From: Pseudomonas sp. DNDY-54
GTDB lineage: Bacteria; Pseudomonadota; Gammaproteobacteria; Pseudomonadales; Pseudomonadaceae
DNA length: 64,000 bases
Assembly: GCF_019880365.1 (NCBI RefSeq)
Contig: NZ_CP082271.1
Span: forward strand, 1,550,001 to 1,614,000
Direction: 5' to 3'
This document shows positions 36,512-44,141 of this stretch, piece by piece. Under the pieces are notes generated by a model that was not told the origin of the DNA, searched no databases, and saw nothing but the letters and a program-made list of their open reading frames with translations. The position numbers and the translations under genes were made by a program. Each line of letters starts with the position of its first letter. The stretch's first letter is position 1.

Positions 36512-36637
36512 ATGTCCCTCAGCCTTGCTTCCCTCAGCCATGCAACCGCCGGTGCCGCACGCGCCGCGCATCTGCGTGGCCAGGTGATCGCCGCTGGTTA
36601 TTACTTTGGGTATTGGTTTAGCCATAGGCGCGCCTGA
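36512..36637 (+). CDS. Aromatic-rich leader peptide 1 of the DAHP synthase transcript
   Basis: 41 codons with ATG at 36512 and AGGAG at 36501-36505. The first 28 residues are plain (Ala, Ser, Leu, His). The end reads GYYFGYWFSHRRA, so codons 30-36 are Tyr, Tyr, Phe, Gly, Tyr, Trp, Phe. An intrinsic terminator starts 49 bases after the stop, followed by a DAHP synthase gene. This is the arrangement of ribosome-mediated attenuation, where shortage of charged tRNA-Tyr, -Phe or -Trp would stall translation. The stop region (36628-36637) can pair with 36646-36653, a possible pause hairpin. The role is inferred; I know of no named symbol. Confidence 0.85.
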   Translation: MSLSLASLSHATAGAARAAHLRGQVIAAGYYFGYWFSHRRA

Positions 36638-36685
36638 TACCCCGCAGGCGCCCTTGCAAGCAGGGTCGCCACCAGACAGTTTTCG

Positions 36686-36724
36686 AACCCCCGGTCGGCC
36701 ACCCGACCGGGGGTTTGTTTTTTC
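36686..36724 (+). terminator. Attenuator-like intrinsic terminator
   Basis: A perfect 13-bp stem AACCCCCGGTCGG (36686-36698) and CCGACCGGGGGTT (36703-36715) with a CCAC loop is followed by TTGTTTTTT. It lies between leader peptide 1 and leader peptide 2, so full readthrough is needed to express DAHP synthase. Upstream, a stem GGCGCCCT (36647-36654) with AGGGTCGCC (36662-36670), one bulge, lies between leader and terminator. Confidence 0.88.
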
Positions 36725-36762
36725 CGGCCTTAAAAAAAGCCACTCGAACCGAGGAATGCACC

Positions 36763-36864
36763 ATGTACAGCTACCGCAACGTTTACCGCTTCTACCGCTA
36801 TGACTGGCGATTTTGCCGCTTCAATGCCGCCGCTCCGACACCTATAGACCGAACACTTCGTTAG
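36763..36864 (+). CDS. Aromatic-rich leader peptide 2 of the DAHP synthase transcript
   Basis: 33 codons, beginning ATG at 36763 with AGGA (36752-36755) seven bases upstream. The first 20 residues, MYSYRNVYRFYRYDWRFCRF, contain five Tyr, three Phe and one Trp, with Arg between them. It lies after the terminator and 45 bases before the DAHP synthase start. A hairpin CGCGGCA/TGCCGCG (36871-36888) follows its stop but has no T run. A second control layer acting by translation coupling is inferred. It could instead be a small functional peptide. Confidence 0.78.
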   Translation: MYSYRNVYRFYRYDWRFCRFNAAAPTPIDRTLR

Positions 36865-36909
36865 TGCCGACGCGGCAGCCGTGCCGCGCAGGTCAAGGAC
36901 CGCCAGATC

Positions 36910-37980
36910 ATGAATGCATCCGTTTCCGCTCAACTCGCCAGCAGTAGCCCAGCCGTCACCCCAGCCAGACGCAGTACTCATCCGCTGCCCAGTCCCGCCG
37001 TGTTACGCCAGCGCCTTCCGCTGAGCGCTTCGCTCGCCGCTCGCACCCATGCCGATCGCAACGCGATCCGTGCCGTGCTGAGCGGTCACGATCCACGCTT
37101 GCTTGTCGTGGTCGGCCCGTGCTCGCTGCATGACCCCGAATCCGCCCTGGAATACGCCGAGCGCCTCGCCGAGCTGGCACCGCAGATCGATGATCAGCTG
37201 CTATTGGTCATGCGCGCCTACGTCGAAAAGCCGCGGACCACGGTCGGCTGGAAAGGGCTGGTCTACGATCCCTTCCTCGATGGAAGCGGCGATATGGCCG
37301 AAGGTCTGAGCCGGTCCCGGCGTCTGATGCTCGACATACTTGAGCGAGGCCTGCCGATTGCGACCGAGCTGCTGCAGCCCCTGGCGGCTGGCTATTTTGA
37401 TGACCTGCTGGCGTGGGCCGCGATCGGAGCGCGCACCAGCGAATCGCAGATCCATCGCGAAATGGTGAGTGGGCTGGACGTGCCGGTAGGGTTCAAGAAC
37501 GGCACCGACGGCAGCCTGGGTATCGCCTGCGATGCCATGCGCTCGGCGGCACATCCGCACCGGCATTTTGGTCTGGATGACCTGGGCCATCCGGCGCTGC
37601 TGGAAACGCGTGGCAACCCGGACACCCACTTGGTGCTGCGTGGCGGCCACGGTGCGCCAAACTATGACGCCGCGAACGTTGCTGCGGCGCGCGCGGCGCT
37701 CCAGCAACAGGGCATTGCCCCGCGCATCATGGTCGACTGCAGCCATGCCAACAGCGGCAAGGATCCGCTGTGTCAGCCTGCAGTGCTCGACGCCGTTATC
37801 GACCAGCGCTTGGCTGGTGATTCGAGTCTGCGTGGCGTGATGCTCGAGAGCCACCTTTTTGACGGCTGTCAGCCGCTGTCCAGCAAATTGCACTATGGCG
37901 TTTCCATTACTGATGGCTGTCTTGGATGGACGGCAACCGAGCAGATGCTGCGCCACACCGCCCAGCGGTTACGGCCATAA
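36910..37980 (+). CDS. 3-deoxy-7-phosphoheptulonate (DAHP) synthase, class I
   Basis: 356-residue enzyme that joins phosphoenolpyruvate and erythrose 4-phosphate in the first step of the shikimate pathway. Family motifs include GPCSLHDPESALEYAERL, MRAYVEKPRTTVGWKG, GFKNGTDGSLGIA, RGGHGAPNYD and VDCSHANSGKD, which carry the metal and PEP ligands. The ORF starts with AAGGA ten bases upstream. Paralogues are named aroF, aroG or aroH by feedback effector, which cannot be read from the sequence, so no symbol is given. Two aromatic-rich leader peptides precede it. Confidence 0.96.
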   Translation: MNASVSAQLASSSPAVTPARRSTHPLPSPAVLRQRLPLSASLAARTHADRNAIRAVLSGHDPRLLVVVGPCSLHDPESALEYAERLAELAPQIDDQLLLVMRAYVEKPRTTVGWKGLVYDPFLDGSGDMAEGLSRSRRLMLDILERGLPIATELLQPLAAGYFDDLLAWAAIGARTSESQIHREMVSGLDVPVGFKNGTDGSLGIACDAMRSAAHPHRHFGLDDLGHPALLETRGNPDTHLVLRGGHGAPNYDAANVAAARAALQQQGIAPRIMVDCSHANSGKDPLCQPAVLDAVIDQRLAGDSSLRGVMLESHLFDGCQPLSSKLHYGVSITDGCLGWTATEQMLRHTAQRLRP

Positions 37981-37987
37981 GCCGGAC

Positions 37988-38012
37988 AAGCCCGACCGCG
38001 ACGGTCGGGCTT
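37988..38012 (+). terminator. Hairpin after the DAHP synthase gene
   Basis: AAGCCCGACCG and CGGTCGGGCTT form a perfect 11-bp stem with a three-base loop, eight bases after the stop. There is only a short T run, so efficiency is uncertain. Confidence 0.65.
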
Positions 38013-38076
38013 GCGGGCCCAGGTTGCCGAAGGCACTCTGTTTGGCTCGTTTCTGAGCAACCTTTTCAGGACCCGC

Positions 38077-38748
38077 ATGCGCGACTACAAATGGCTGCAC
38101 GAATATTGTCTGAATCGGTTTGGTTCCGTCGGCGCCCTAGAAAGCCGACTGCCACGGCCAAAGACTCCCGACGAGCTCCGACGTGTCACAGACGACCGTT
38201 ATCTATCGCTGATCAGTCTTCGGATATTTCGTGCCGGGCTCAAGCACAGCCTGGTCGATGCCAAGTGGCCGGCCTTCGAGGAGGTATTCTTTCGCTTCGA
38301 TCCTGAGAAGCTGGTGCTGATGGGCGGTGAGCATATCGAGCGGTTGATGCAGGATTCACGGATCATTCGTCATCTAGGCAAGCTCAAGAGCGTGCCACGT
38401 AACGCTCAGTTCGTCCTCGACGTTACCCAGGAGCGCGGCAGGTTCGGCAATCTGATTGCTGACTGGCCGGTGACCGATATTGTCGGGCTGTGGCGTTACC
38501 TAGCCAAACACGGCAGCCAGCTTGGAGGGCTGTCAGCGCCACGCCTGCTGCGCATGGCCGGCAAGGACACCTTCATCCCCAGCAATGACGTCGTGGCCGC
38601 GCTCAAGGCGCAAAAAGTGATGGATAAAGTGCCAAGCAGCCAGCGCGACCAAGCGGCGGTGCAGGCCTTGTTCAATCGATGGCATGAGGAGAGCGGCCGA
38701 CCGATGTGTCAGCTCTCGACGATGTTGGCGTTCACCGTAAATCACTAG
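38077..38748 (+). CDS. Tag-family (3-methyladenine DNA glycosylase I-like) protein, degenerate
   Basis: 223 residues related to Tag: FFRFDPEKLVLM, IERLMQDSRIIRHLGKLKSV and NAQFVLDV align with the core of E. coli Tag. The C-terminal part contains SNDVVAALKAQ and CQLSTMLAF, a helix-hairpin-helix-type ending. The N-terminal Cys and His of the Tag zinc snap are missing, and the Glu that binds the base in Tag is replaced by Arg in the LRIFRAGLK segment. It may be a structural homologue with another role. ATG 38077 has AGGA upstream. Confidence 0.75.
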   Translation: MRDYKWLHEYCLNRFGSVGALESRLPRPKTPDELRRVTDDRYLSLISLRIFRAGLKHSLVDAKWPAFEEVFFRFDPEKLVLMGGEHIERLMQDSRIIRHLGKLKSVPRNAQFVLDVTQERGRFGNLIADWPVTDIVGLWRYLAKHGSQLGGLSAPRLLRMAGKDTFIPSNDVVAALKAQKVMDKVPSSQRDQAAVQALFNRWHEESGRPMCQLSTMLAFTVNH

Positions 38749-38851
38749 ATCGATCGGATTCGAGCCAAAGCGTTCGCGCTGGGATCCTAACTGGACGCGC
38801 TGTCGTTCATCACATAGAAATGAGCCCGCGTTGCGCGGAGGGAGGGCGGCA

Positions 38852-39616
38852 GTGGACGAGGCCATGCGTCAGATCACCGAGGCGCTACAGCGGGCCGAAC
38901 GCATTCTGGTCATCACCGGTGCCGGATTGTCCGCTGATTCCGGCTTGCCGACCTACCGGGGCGTGGGCGGGCTATATAACGGTCACACCGATGATGGCGT
39001 TCCGATCGAGACGGCGCTGTCCGGGCCCATGCTCCGACACGATCCGGCGCTATGCTGGAAATACCTCGCCGAGATTGGCCGCGCCTGCATCGCCGCCAAA
39101 CCCAATCCTGGGCATCTTGCCATTGCCGAACTGCAGCGACGTAAACCGGGCTGCTGGGTACTGACGCAGAATGTCGACGGCTATCACCTTGCCGCGGGCA
39201 GCGCGCCGCAACGCCTGATTGAGATCCATGGGACGCTGGCGCCGCTGTACTGCATGGACTGCGGCGAGACGAGCGATAAGTTAGCGGCGCACCTTGCGCA
39301 ACCGCTACCGCCGCGATGTGCCTGTGGCGGTGTTCTGCGGCCGCCGGTTGTGCTGTTCGAAGAATTGCTGCCGGAGCCGGCGCTGGGGTGTTTACGCGAT
39401 GAGATAGAGAAGGGCTTCGATGCGGTGATTGCGGTGGGCACCTCGGCGAGCTTTGCCTACATCGTCGAGCCACTGTTGCGCACGCGCCATAGTGGCGGTT
39501 TTACAGCGCAGATTGATCCAGCCGCCAGCGAACTTTCGCAGATCGTGGATGTGCACCTCGCACGGGGCGCGTCAGACGTTTTGCCGCAGTTAGTTCGTCA
39601 CATTTTCGGCGATTGA
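38852..39616 (+). CDS. NAD-dependent protein deacylase, SIR2 family
   Basis: 254-residue sirtuin that removes acyl groups from lysines using NAD. It shows GAGLSADSGLPTYRG (NAD site), TQNVDGYH, the catalytic His in IEIHGTL, and four zinc cysteines (CMDC and CACGG). GTG 38852 is preceded by GGAGGG (38841-38846); the TTG further upstream at 38831 has no support. It is not part of the cobalamin cobB gene despite similar naming conventions. Confidence 0.92.
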   Translation: MDEAMRQITEALQRAERILVITGAGLSADSGLPTYRGVGGLYNGHTDDGVPIETALSGPMLRHDPALCWKYLAEIGRACIAAKPNPGHLAIAELQRRKPGCWVLTQNVDGYHLAAGSAPQRLIEIHGTLAPLYCMDCGETSDKLAAHLAQPLPPRCACGGVLRPPVVLFEELLPEPALGCLRDEIEKGFDAVIAVGTSASFAYIVEPLLRTRHSGGFTAQIDPAASELSQIVDVHLARGASDVLPQLVRHIFGD

Positions 39617-39682
39617 ATTTGCTCATCGACAGTGGGAGCAGGCATAGTCCCGTCACTTCGGCTTTTTGACCTGTTTATTCCT

Positions 39683-40330
39683 ATGCGTCAACGCCTCGTT
39701 CCTTTGATGCCTTTAATGCTCGTCACGCTGTTGACGGCCTGCGCTGTACAGCCTGAACAGGTTGAAGGGCCGATGGTTCCGGAGGGGTTCAAGTTTGACC
39801 TCACTGCATACACATCGCAGTCAGACGTTACGGATCAAGCCGCAACGGACGAGCCTACCGAACAGCAGCTCCGCGAATTCGCGGATGACCCGCGCTACCA
39901 GTTACCCGCTCTCGCCGATAGCGTCTTGGAACGCGGTTTCAAGCTGGTAGGCACCCCTTATCGCTACGGCGGTAGCTCGACCCGCACCGGCTTTGATTGC
40001 AGTGGTTTCGTCGGTTTCGTTTTTCGCAAGGAAGCTGGCCTCGAGCTGCCTCGCTCCACGCGCGAAATGATCGAGTTAGACGCGCCGAAAGTTAGCCGCA
40101 GCGAGCTGGAGCCGGGCGATGTGGTGTTCTTCAATAATCGTGGCCGCGGCCGGGTCAGCCACGCCGGCATTTATATCGGCGATGACCAGTTCATCCATTC
40201 CTCCAGCAGCCGCAGCGGCGGTGTGCGCGTGGACAGCCTCGACGACACCTACTGGCGCGCCAGCTTCATGCAGGCCAAACGTGTTCTGGCGATGACGAGC
40301 GATTCAACTTCCGCACCTGCTCATCACTGA
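39683..40330 (+). CDS. NlpC/P60 family lipoprotein endopeptidase (copy 1)
   Basis: 215-residue peptidoglycan hydrolase. A lipoprotein signal with lipobox LLTAC is followed by a linker and an NlpC/P60 domain (about 90-205) with the catalytic Cys in FDCSGFVGF and the His in VSHAGIYIG. It likely cleaves stem peptides at the outer-membrane inner face. The neighbouring downstream gene encodes a second, shorter member. Confidence 0.92.
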   Translation: MRQRLVPLMPLMLVTLLTACAVQPEQVEGPMVPEGFKFDLTAYTSQSDVTDQAATDEPTEQQLREFADDPRYQLPALADSVLERGFKLVGTPYRYGGSSTRTGFDCSGFVGFVFRKEAGLELPRSTREMIELDAPKVSRSELEPGDVVFFNNRGRGRVSHAGIYIGDDQFIHSSSSRSGGVRVDSLDDTYWRASFMQAKRVLAMTSDSTSAPAHH

Positions 40331-40412
40331 GCCCAATAACGAAGAGCGCCAGTGTTGCATCCTGGCACACATGCCGGCAGAGTGATGGCTCCGTCACGTG
40401 GACCGCTCTGTC

Positions 40413-40940
40413 ATGCCCTTTTTGGCCCGTCTTTTGACTGCTTTCTTGCCCGTCGTGCTGTTATCCGGTTGCGCCGGGAAGCAACCGGTCGAGCCCGTGG
40501 CGGTGATACCCACGATAGCGCCGCAACAAACAGGCGCCGCTGAGGACGTCTTGTTCACCGCGCTGGGGTTAGTCGGGACGCCGTATCGTTACGGTGGCAA
40601 CACACCTGACGGCGGCTTCGATTGCAGCGGCTTGATCAACTATGTCTACCGTGGCGCAGCAGGGCTGCTGTTGCCACGTACCACGGGTGAAATGAGCCGC
40701 ATAGGTGGTGGCGCTGTCAGGCGGGACGCCCTGCAAACAGGCGATTTGCTGTTCTTTGCCACCAGTGGCGGGCGTCGGGTCAGTCATGCCGCCATCTATG
40801 TCGGTGAGGGGCGCTTCGTTCATGCGCCGTCAAGCGGTGGAACGGTGCGTCTGGATAGTCTCAACAACCGCTATTGGCAAAAACACTACCTTAGCGCCAA
40901 GCGTATTCTGGACAATGAGCGCCTCGCCCAAAACCCCTGA
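40413..40940 (+). CDS. NlpC/P60 family lipoprotein endopeptidase (copy 2)
   Basis: 175 residues from ATG 40413, or 180 from GTG 40398; neither has a strong ribosome site. The lipobox is LLSGC. The domain shows FDCSGLINYVYRG and RVSHAAIYVGEGRFVH, matching its upstream neighbour closely, including the GTPYRYGG entry motif. The pair is a tandem duplication separated by about 80 bases. Confidence 0.9.
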   Translation: MPFLARLLTAFLPVVLLSGCAGKQPVEPVAVIPTIAPQQTGAAEDVLFTALGLVGTPYRYGGNTPDGGFDCSGLINYVYRGAAGLLLPRTTGEMSRIGGGAVRRDALQTGDLLFFATSGGRRVSHAAIYVGEGRFVHAPSSGGTVRLDSLNNRYWQKHYLSAKRILDNERLAQNP

Positions 40941-41060
40941 CTCGCTCCAGCTTCGCTGGAGTCGCCACGCCCTAGCCGCTGCGTTCGTGTTAGCCCTTCC
41001 CAATGTTGCCTCTTTACCGCGTCGTTTGTGCCTGCAGGCGTTGTCGGTGAAGGGGGGTAG

Positions 41061-41378
41061 ATGATGACGTTGCGGCTGCCAGACCTACCTGACGCCTGCG
41101 AGCTTTGTCGACGGCAGGCACCACTGACTCGCCATCACTTGATCCCCAAGGCGTTGCACGGCAAACGCTACGTGCGTAAACGCTTCGCTCGGGAAGAGCG
41201 CATCACCGCAACGCTCTGGGTATGCCGCCCGTGCCATAACCAGATTCATCGCCTGTTCAGCGAGAAGGAGCTGGCCCTCATCTATAACAGTCGAGAGGCG
41301 CTGCTCGCGGATTCACGGCTGCGCATCTTTGTTGAGTGGTTGGCCGCAAAGCCAGCCGGGTTCGTTCCCAAGCACTAG
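41061..41378 (+). CDS. Small HNH-type protein
   Basis: 105 residues with a zinc-ribbon-like HNH fold: CELC near residue 14, RHHLIPKALHG, and CRPCHNQIH near 60. HNH folds are often nucleases, but short stand-alone versions such as this are mostly uncharacterised. Start codons ATG at 41061 and 41064 are adjacent; GGGGGG lies just upstream. Confidence 0.82.
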   Translation: MMTLRLPDLPDACELCRRQAPLTRHHLIPKALHGKRYVRKRFAREERITATLWVCRPCHNQIHRLFSEKELALIYNSREALLADSRLRIFVEWLAAKPAGFVPKH

Positions 41379-41547
41379 TTACAGGCATCCGAAACCCGCA
41401 TCGCAGCGCGTCGGAATAATCTCGAAATACTCTTAGCTTTGACATTTGTCAGGTGTCGATTTGTCGCACTTTGGCTATGATCGGCGCCCCAACTTCTCGG
41501 GTGCGCGTCCGCGCACAAACCGCTCCCCCCTTATCGTTAGGTGCCTT

Positions 41548-42813
41548 ATGCCTGAAGTACTTCAGTACGTGCTGATCGGCCTTGCCGTGGCCGCTCTGCT
41601 CGGTGTCGTTCTGGAAGAGATAACCCATGTAAACAAAGCCAAGGTGACGCTGTTTTTTGGCACGCTGGCGTGGATGCTGTTATTCGTGTTTTCGCCAGAG
41701 GGTGCGGAGCGCGACCTGGTGCTCGAGAGCCTCAACGAGAACATCGCGGAGATTGCCGGGCTCTGGATCTTTCTGGTCGCAGCGATGACCTTTGTTGCGT
41801 ATCTGAACAAGAAGGGGATGATCGAAAACCTGATCTACCTGGTGCTACCCAAGCAGATCAGTGAACGAAAGCTGCTGTTTCTGACGGCGACCTTCTGCTT
41901 CGTGTTTTCCTCGCTGGCCGACAACATCACAGCGACGCTGGTCTCCATCACGCTGATCATGTCGCTCAAGCTCAGCGCAGAAAAAACCATCAAGTACGCG
42001 GCACTGGTGGTCTTTTCGGTCAACTCGGGCGGTGTTGCGCTGATCACCGGTGACGTGACCACGCTGATGATTTTCCTTGCCGGCAAGGTGAAGATCCTGC
42101 AGCTGCTGCTCCTGGCCATCCCGGCATTCCTGGCCGTGATGCTGCTGGCGACGATGCTGTCGTTCGGCATGAACGGGCAGGTTCAGGTGACGAGCCATCG
42201 CACGGATGTGCGTCGCGTCGATGTCGCGATCGCGCTGATTTTTCTGGGCACTATCCTGTGCACCATCGTGGGCAACTTCTTCTTTCAGATACCACCGGTA
42301 CTGACCTTCCTTACCGGCTTGTCGATCATGTTTCTGGTGGCGCGCTTCTTCAGTGACGACATCGAAACCGACCCGATTCTGGAGTACGTCCGACAGGTTG
42401 AGTTCGAAACGCTGCTGTTCTTCCTCGGCATCCTGTTGCTCGTCGGTATGCTCAAAGAGATTCAGGTCCTTGACGGGCTGGTACACATCTACGACCAGAT
42501 CCCGGCGGTCATGGCCAATTACCTGATGGGTGTCCTGTCCGCGGCGATCGACAACGTGCCGCTGACCGCTGCGTTGCTGAAGTCCGGTCTTGAAATGGGC
42601 GTCGCCGAGTGGATGGTGTTGACGTATTCGGTGGGTGTGGGCGGTTCGTTGCTGGTGATCGGTTCTGCGGCCGGCATTGTCGCCATGAGCAAGGTGCCGG
42701 GGCTGACCTTCGGTAGCTACCTTCGCTACAGCCTATACCTATTCGTTGCGTTCAACCTTGGCTTTGTCGGGGTTTACCTCACCGGTCTGGCGGCTGCTGC
42801 GGCGATCGGCTGA
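41548..42813 (+). CDS. nhaD: Na+/H+ antiporter NhaD
   Basis: 421-residue member of the NhaD branch of the ion transporter superfamily, expelling sodium in exchange for protons across the inner membrane. It has about 11-12 helices and the paired motifs SSLADNITATLVSITL and SAAIDNVPLTAALLKSG, which resemble the discontinuous transport helices. ATG 41548 gives MPEVLQYVLIGLAVAALLG. An upstream extension would be hydrophilic and non-conserved. Confidence 0.92.
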   Translation: MPEVLQYVLIGLAVAALLGVVLEEITHVNKAKVTLFFGTLAWMLLFVFSPEGAERDLVLESLNENIAEIAGLWIFLVAAMTFVAYLNKKGMIENLIYLVLPKQISERKLLFLTATFCFVFSSLADNITATLVSITLIMSLKLSAEKTIKYAALVVFSVNSGGVALITGDVTTLMIFLAGKVKILQLLLLAIPAFLAVMLLATMLSFGMNGQVQVTSHRTDVRRVDVAIALIFLGTILCTIVGNFFFQIPPVLTFLTGLSIMFLVARFFSDDIETDPILEYVRQVEFETLLFFLGILLLVGMLKEIQVLDGLVHIYDQIPAVMANYLMGVLSAAIDNVPLTAALLKSGLEMGVAEWMVLTYSVGVGGSLLVIGSAAGIVAMSKVPGLTFGSYLRYSLYLFVAFNLGFVGVYLTGLAAAAAIG

Positions 42814-42821
42814 GGTCCATG

Positions 42822-42860
42822 TTGGTCAGTGGGCTGAAAAACGGCCCGCTGGTCTACCAA
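42822..42860. terminator. Possible hairpin between convergent nhaD and phosphoesterase genes
   Basis: TTGGT then CAGTGGGC (42827-42834) pairs with GCCCGCTG (42844-42851) and ACCAA, with one wobble and an asymmetric internal loop. There is no T run. It might serve both convergent transcripts. Confidence 0.35.
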
Positions 42861-43657
42861 TGCAGGTTGAAATGCGAGCCCAGCACGAAGCGATCATCCA
42901 GCAGATCCCAGCGTTCTACACAGGCTTTCTTATCGGCGCCTGGATGAAGTTTTAAACGGTTAAACGAGTTTGGCGAGGTGCCGCGAACCCGCGACGACAG
43001 CGTGGTGCCGGCCTGCACCATCCATATCTCCCGCGAGAGCCCTGGGTATTGCCTGGACAACGGCAGCACATAGGGCAAGTGGATATGTCCGCCCATCACC
43101 AGATCCAGACCCTGATCGGCCCAGCGGTGCAGCGCATCATCGGCGTTGTGCTGCAGGTTGCTCAGGTCACTCAGGACCATTGCGCCGAAGGGCTGGTGCG
43201 CAACCACGATGCGCAGCTTGTTCGGATCTGTCTGCTTGAGCCGCTGCGTGACCGATCGCACCTGTTCCTCGGTTACCAAACCATCCTTGTGTCGCCGCGG
43301 ATGGGTAGTGTTGAGGCCGATGATCAATACATCATCGTCTTCGAAGGTCGGCTCCAGGTCCTCGCCGAAGTGCCGGCGATAGTTTCGGTAGGGCATCAGA
43401 AAGCGAGCAAACACGTTGTACAGCGGGATGTCGTGATTGCCTGGAATGACCAACGTTTCGGCAATCCCGTGGCCGTGCAGGCGCTGCACGAATGCCTGTG
43501 CCGCGGCAAACTGGGCGGCCTTGGCGCGCTGGGTGATATCACCCGAAAAGATCAGCAGGTCGGCGCCATGCTCGCGCACATGATCTTCCATGGCTTGCAC
43601 CACGGCCGGTTGCTCGGTGCCGAAGTGGGTGTCGGAGATCTGCACGATGGTCGTCAT
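42854..43657 (-). CDS. Metallophosphoesterase (Icc-like)
   Basis: 267-residue calcineurin-like phosphoesterase with the metal-binding motifs SDTHFG, SGDIT, PGNHD, VAHQP and GGHIH in order. It probably hydrolyses phosphodiesters or phosphomonoesters in the cytoplasm; the substrate is unknown. The ATG at 43657 begins MTTIVQISDTHFG. The longer upstream frame crosses the riboswitch promoter region and is rejected. Confidence 0.92.
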   Translation of the reverse strand: MTTIVQISDTHFGTEQPAVVQAMEDHVREHGADLLIFSGDITQRAKAAQFAAAQAFVQRLHGHGIAETLVIPGNHDIPLYNVFARFLMPYRNYRRHFGEDLEPTFEDDDVLIIGLNTTHPRRHKDGLVTEEQVRSVTQRLKQTDPNKLRIVVAHQPFGAMVLSDLSNLQHNADDALHRWADQGLDLVMGGHIHLPYVLPLSRQYPGLSREIWMVQAGTTLSSRVRGTSPNSFNRLKLHPGADKKACVERWDLLDDRFVLGSHFNLHW

Positions 43658-43824
43658 TGGGCGGGCGTCTCTGGTTGGGTGGGCCGATGCCGGTGCGGCA
43701 TTGTTACATTCGAAGCCGATCAGCGCCGGGCGTTCCGGTGAGTCGTTGGAGAAGTGCGTCCGCATGTGCTGATAGATGCTTGCGGTTGCGCTACACGGGG
43801 CCTTGAACTAACCTCCGCGCTGCT

Positions 43825-44013
43825 TCAGGTGCCCTGGCGATACGCCACATGGGTGAAACAGGGAAGCCGGTCCATTCTTACGAAGATCCCGGCGCTGCCC
43901 CCGCAACGGTAGGCGAGACAAGAAACCGCTCACAGCCACTGTGCCACAGGCATGGGAAGGCGCGGTTTTCGGACGCTGCAAAGCGTCCGCTCGCGAGCCC
44001 GGAGACCGGCCTG
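43825..44013 (+). ncRNA. Cobalamin (AdoCbl) riboswitch
   Basis: The leader carries the conserved cobalamin-aptamer blocks: GGTGCCCTGGCGA near the 5' end, GTGAAACAGGGAAGCCGGT, the CTGCCCCCGCAACGGTA segment, the B12 box GCCACTGTG...GGGAAGG, and the closing GAGCCCGGAGACCGGCC. It precedes btuB and the whole cobalamin synthesis operon, so cobalamin would repress both uptake and synthesis. Downstream elements at 44086-44135 look like a translational expression platform. Confidence 0.95.
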
Positions 44014-44085
44014 TCGCATTCCACGGCAGTGCGGCGGGCGCTGATCGGGGTGCGGCTGCCTGCACCTGCACTCCCATCTCTGCAA

Positions 44086-44135
44086 TCTCCGTCTGCCTTT
44101 ATCGACTGCATGTCGTGCGGCGGGCACGACGGAGA
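44086..44135 (+). promoter_or_regulatory. Candidate expression platform: sequestering stem over the btuB ribosome site
   Basis: TCTCCGTC (44086-44093) is perfectly complementary to GACGGAGA (44128-44135), which contains the GGAG ribosome site of btuB. A competing hairpin GTCGTGC (44112-44118) with GCACGAC (44124-44130) shares three bases with the first pairing. The two folds are mutually exclusive, as expected of a translation switch. Inference from pairing only. Confidence 0.55.
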
Positions 44136-44141
44136 CCTGAT

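Noticed and set aside
40916..41064. A 49-codon ORF overlapping the end of the second NlpC/P60 gene and the start of the HNH gene.
   Set aside because: There is no good ribosome site, half of it lies over a hairpin-like CTCCAGCTTCGCTGGAG, and the peptide shows no pattern. It could be a coupling ORF, but support is too thin.
43941..44141. An N-terminal extension of about 67 codons on BtuB.
   Set aside because: It overlaps the conserved riboswitch aptamer and lacks a signal peptide; GTG 44142 with GGAG upstream gives a proper signal sequence.
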